The position numbers and the translations under genes are program-made. A stretch of 64,000 nt of DNA, taken from an uncultured Armatimonadota bacterium. Its GTDB lineage: Bacteria > Armatimonadota > Fimbriimonadia > Fimbriimonadales > Fimbriimonadaceae. Within the stretch, counting starts at the first letter, position 1, and each line of letters starts with the position of its first letter. The stretch spans positions 218,802 to 282,801 of the forward strand of contig CAIYLG010000014.1 of assembly GCA_903927025.1 (NCBI GenBank), given 5' to 3'. This document shows, in pieces, positions 63,208 through 64,000 of this stretch. Under the pieces are notes generated by a model, which made no database searches, had not been told where the DNA came from, and saw only the letters and a program-made list of their open reading frames with translations.

Positions 63208-63816
63208 TTAACGGGCGTAGTACTCAACGACCTGCTGCTCTTGGAAGAACTTGGGGAAGTCTTCGCGCTCTGGCAGGGAGCTGATTTTGCCCTTGAAGTT
63301 GGTGACGTCCGATTCGATGTAGGCTGGAACTGCCGCACCTTCGAAGTGGTTGGCTCGCGCCATTCCTCGGCTCACTTCTCTATCTCGGACTTCGATAACG
63401 TCTCCAACCTTGAGCTGGAAGCTCGGGATGTTGACAACTCGTCCGTTCACCAGGATGTGACAGTGGTTGACCATCTGTCGAGCCTGGAAGACTGTCTTTG
63501 CATAGCCGAGTCTCCAAACTGCCGTAGCAAGTCGGAGCTCGAGCAGGCGAAGGAAATTGAGGCTGGTGTTGCCGCTCATTCGCTGTGCCTTTTTGAAGGT
63601 ATTGGAGAACTGCTTCTCCAGCATGTTGTAGTAGCGGCGGATAACCTGCTTCGCCAACAGCTGTTCGCCGTACTCGGACTGTCGTCGGTCCTTAAGGTTA
63701 GGGCCGTGCTGTCCAGCTGGGTAGGCACGCTTGGTTGCAGGGCTCTTTGCCCGGCCCCAAATGTCATAGCCGACGGTTCGGCAAATATCGGTTTTTCTTC
63801 CTCGGTAGGTCGCCAT
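63208..63816 (-). CDS. rpsD: 30S ribosomal protein S4
   Basis: S4 is a primary 16S rRNA-binding protein that nucleates 30S assembly and in many bacteria represses its own operon. The 202-residue protein begins ATYRGRKTDICRTVGYDIWG, then has KRAYPAGQHGPNLKDRRQSE, and ends EREDFPKFFQEQQVVEYYAR. The S4 RNA-binding domain is at about residues 92-160 (LELRLATAVWRLGYAKTVFQ). The usual N-terminal zinc cysteine cluster is missing; only one Cys remains. The ATG at 63816 lies 11 bases after a near-consensus -10 box, so the mRNA would have almost no leader and no Shine-Dalgarno site. It is isolated from other ribosomal genes here, whereas S4 usually follows rpsK or rpsM. Confidence 0.96.
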   Translation of the reverse strand: MATYRGRKTDICRTVGYDIWGRAKSPATKRAYPAGQHGPNLKDRRQSEYGEQLLAKQVIRRYYNMLEKQFSNTFKKAQRMSGNTSLNFLRLLELRLATAVWRLGYAKTVFQARQMVNHCHILVNGRVVNIPSFQLKVGDVIEVRDREVSRGMARANHFEGAAVPAYIESDVTNFKGKISSLPEREDFPKFFQEQQVVEYYAR

Positions 63817-63827
63817 TAGATCGGTAG

Positions 63828-63857
63828 AATATACCCGATTCTGGAAGGAGGTGTCGA
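63828..63857 (-). promoter_or_regulatory. Predicted housekeeping promoter of rpsD
   Basis: On the minus strand TCGACA (63852-63857, five of six matches to TTGACA) and TATATT (63828-63833, five of six to TATAAT) are 18 bases apart. Initiation about seven bases after the -10 would leave roughly five bases before the rpsD ATG. The -35 lies within a perfect palindrome (63850-63861). Confidence 0.6.
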
Positions 63858-63861
63858 CACC
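63850..63861. promoter_or_regulatory. Palindrome GGTGTCGACACC over the rpsD -35 box
   Basis: A perfect 12-base palindrome covers the predicted -35 element of rpsD. A protein bound there would block the promoter, so a repressor site is possible. No other copy is seen in the window. Inference from position. Confidence 0.35.
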
Positions 63862-63877
63862 CGCATTCCCTCATATG

Positions 63878-63928
63878 AAAACCGACCGAAGCTAGGGTTG
63901 TTCCGTCAAAACTAAAACCGACCGAAGC
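63878..63928. repeat. 15-base direct repeat AAAACCGACCGAAGC, two copies 36 bases apart
   Basis: Identical copies occupy 63878-63892 and 63914-63928, separated by 21 bases of unrelated sequence. Two copies only; no further unit follows in the remaining 70 bases. Could be paired regulator sites for the gene that may begin at 63964 or for rpsD, which is divergent. Confidence 0.6.
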
Positions 63929-63963
63929 AGGCTTGCATTATGGCGAGCGAGCGGAGGCATGAG

Positions 63964-64000
63964 ATGAGTGTACAGAGCATAGGCGAGCTTGCTCGCTCTC
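63964..64000 (+). CDS. Possible start of a further gene, cut by the window end
   Basis: An ATG at 63964 is preceded by GGAGG at 63953-63957, six bases away, an excellent ribosome-binding site. Twelve codons can be read (MSVQSIGELARS) before the window ends, without a stop. Nothing can be said of its function. The site lies inside the loop of an eight-base inverted repeat (63945-63952 and 63991-63998) that might affect its translation. It could still be a chance frame. Confidence 0.35.
   Translation, partial: MSVQSIGELARS

Noticed and set aside
63878..63928. Start of a CRISPR array
   Set aside because: Only two 15-base copies with a 21-base gap are present, shorter than known repeats, and no cas gene is in the window.

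Overview
The window reads as a core-chromosome segment of a free-living, diderm, aerobic heterotroph of moderate GC. A phylum-level guess of Armatimonadota (Fimbriimonadia-like) is inference from the gene mix: a b558-type SdhC, a fused E1 dehydrogenase, a VKOR-DsbA fusion, an LptD-like barrel, an amylo-1,6-glucosidase and many kelch/Ig-like secreted proteins. No 16S or other decisive marker is present. I see no insertion sequence, prophage, CRISPR array, tRNA or rRNA gene. Coding density is very high and no gene-free stretch exceeds about 150 bases.

Layout. 1-3156: start of dnaB (cut by the window edge), a small zinc-ribbon protein, a DUF2961-like protein, a CDF metal exporter and a DinB-fold protein. 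3161-12661: enolase, succinate dehydrogenase cytochrome b, fused E1 alpha/beta dehydrogenase, a pseudopilin-like protein, a D-cysteine desulfhydrase/ACC-deaminase homologue, DUF2752, truB, nrnA and a DprE1-like FAD oxidase. 12808-21658: glmS, miaB, VKOR-DsbA, mnmA, an exported orphan, YtxH and an AI-2E-family transporter. 21803-30757: a 1321-residue secreted kelch protein with nine Ig-like repeats, a zinc-ribbon Ser/Thr kinase, an M28 peptidase and guaA. 30761-43539: AraC regulator, asd, GT39-like glycosyltransferase, xerD, a zincin, a UbiA prenyltransferase, rmuC, a polysaccharide-deacetylase-fold protein, a GH65 lipoprotein, a dGTPase-like protein and an SRPBCC protein. 43602-54098: Lrp/AsnC regulator, M3 peptidase, rqcH, then a minus-strand operon of ECF sigma, anti-sigma, membrane protein and glnD, divergent from an LptD-like gene. 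54145-64000: glycogen debranching enzyme, dnaE, two secreted helical proteins, trpA, a phnW-like aminotransferase, rpsD, and possibly the start of one more gene.

How the parts relate. Several same-strand neighbours are translationally coupled by overlaps: truB/nrnA, VKOR-DsbA/mnmA, GT39/xerD, and sigma/anti-sigma/membrane protein/glnD. tRNA modification is a recurring theme (truB, miaB, mnmA), as are carbohydrate handling (GH65, debranching enzyme, deacetylase fold, glmS) and envelope biogenesis (LptD-like, UbiA, GT39, DprE1-like).

The most interesting signals are regulatory or architectural. Convergent genes end within a few bases of each other, or share a 4-base stop, and several of those junctions form perfect inverted repeats that contain the stop codons and lack a T-tract. 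A back-to-back pair of ECF-type promoter motifs lies between the sigma operon and the LptD-like gene. glnD sits in an ECF sigma operon. A kinase carries eight CxxC knuckles. rpsD has a near-consensus promoter that would give an almost leaderless mRNA. No clearly new multi-gene defence or mobile system is visible.
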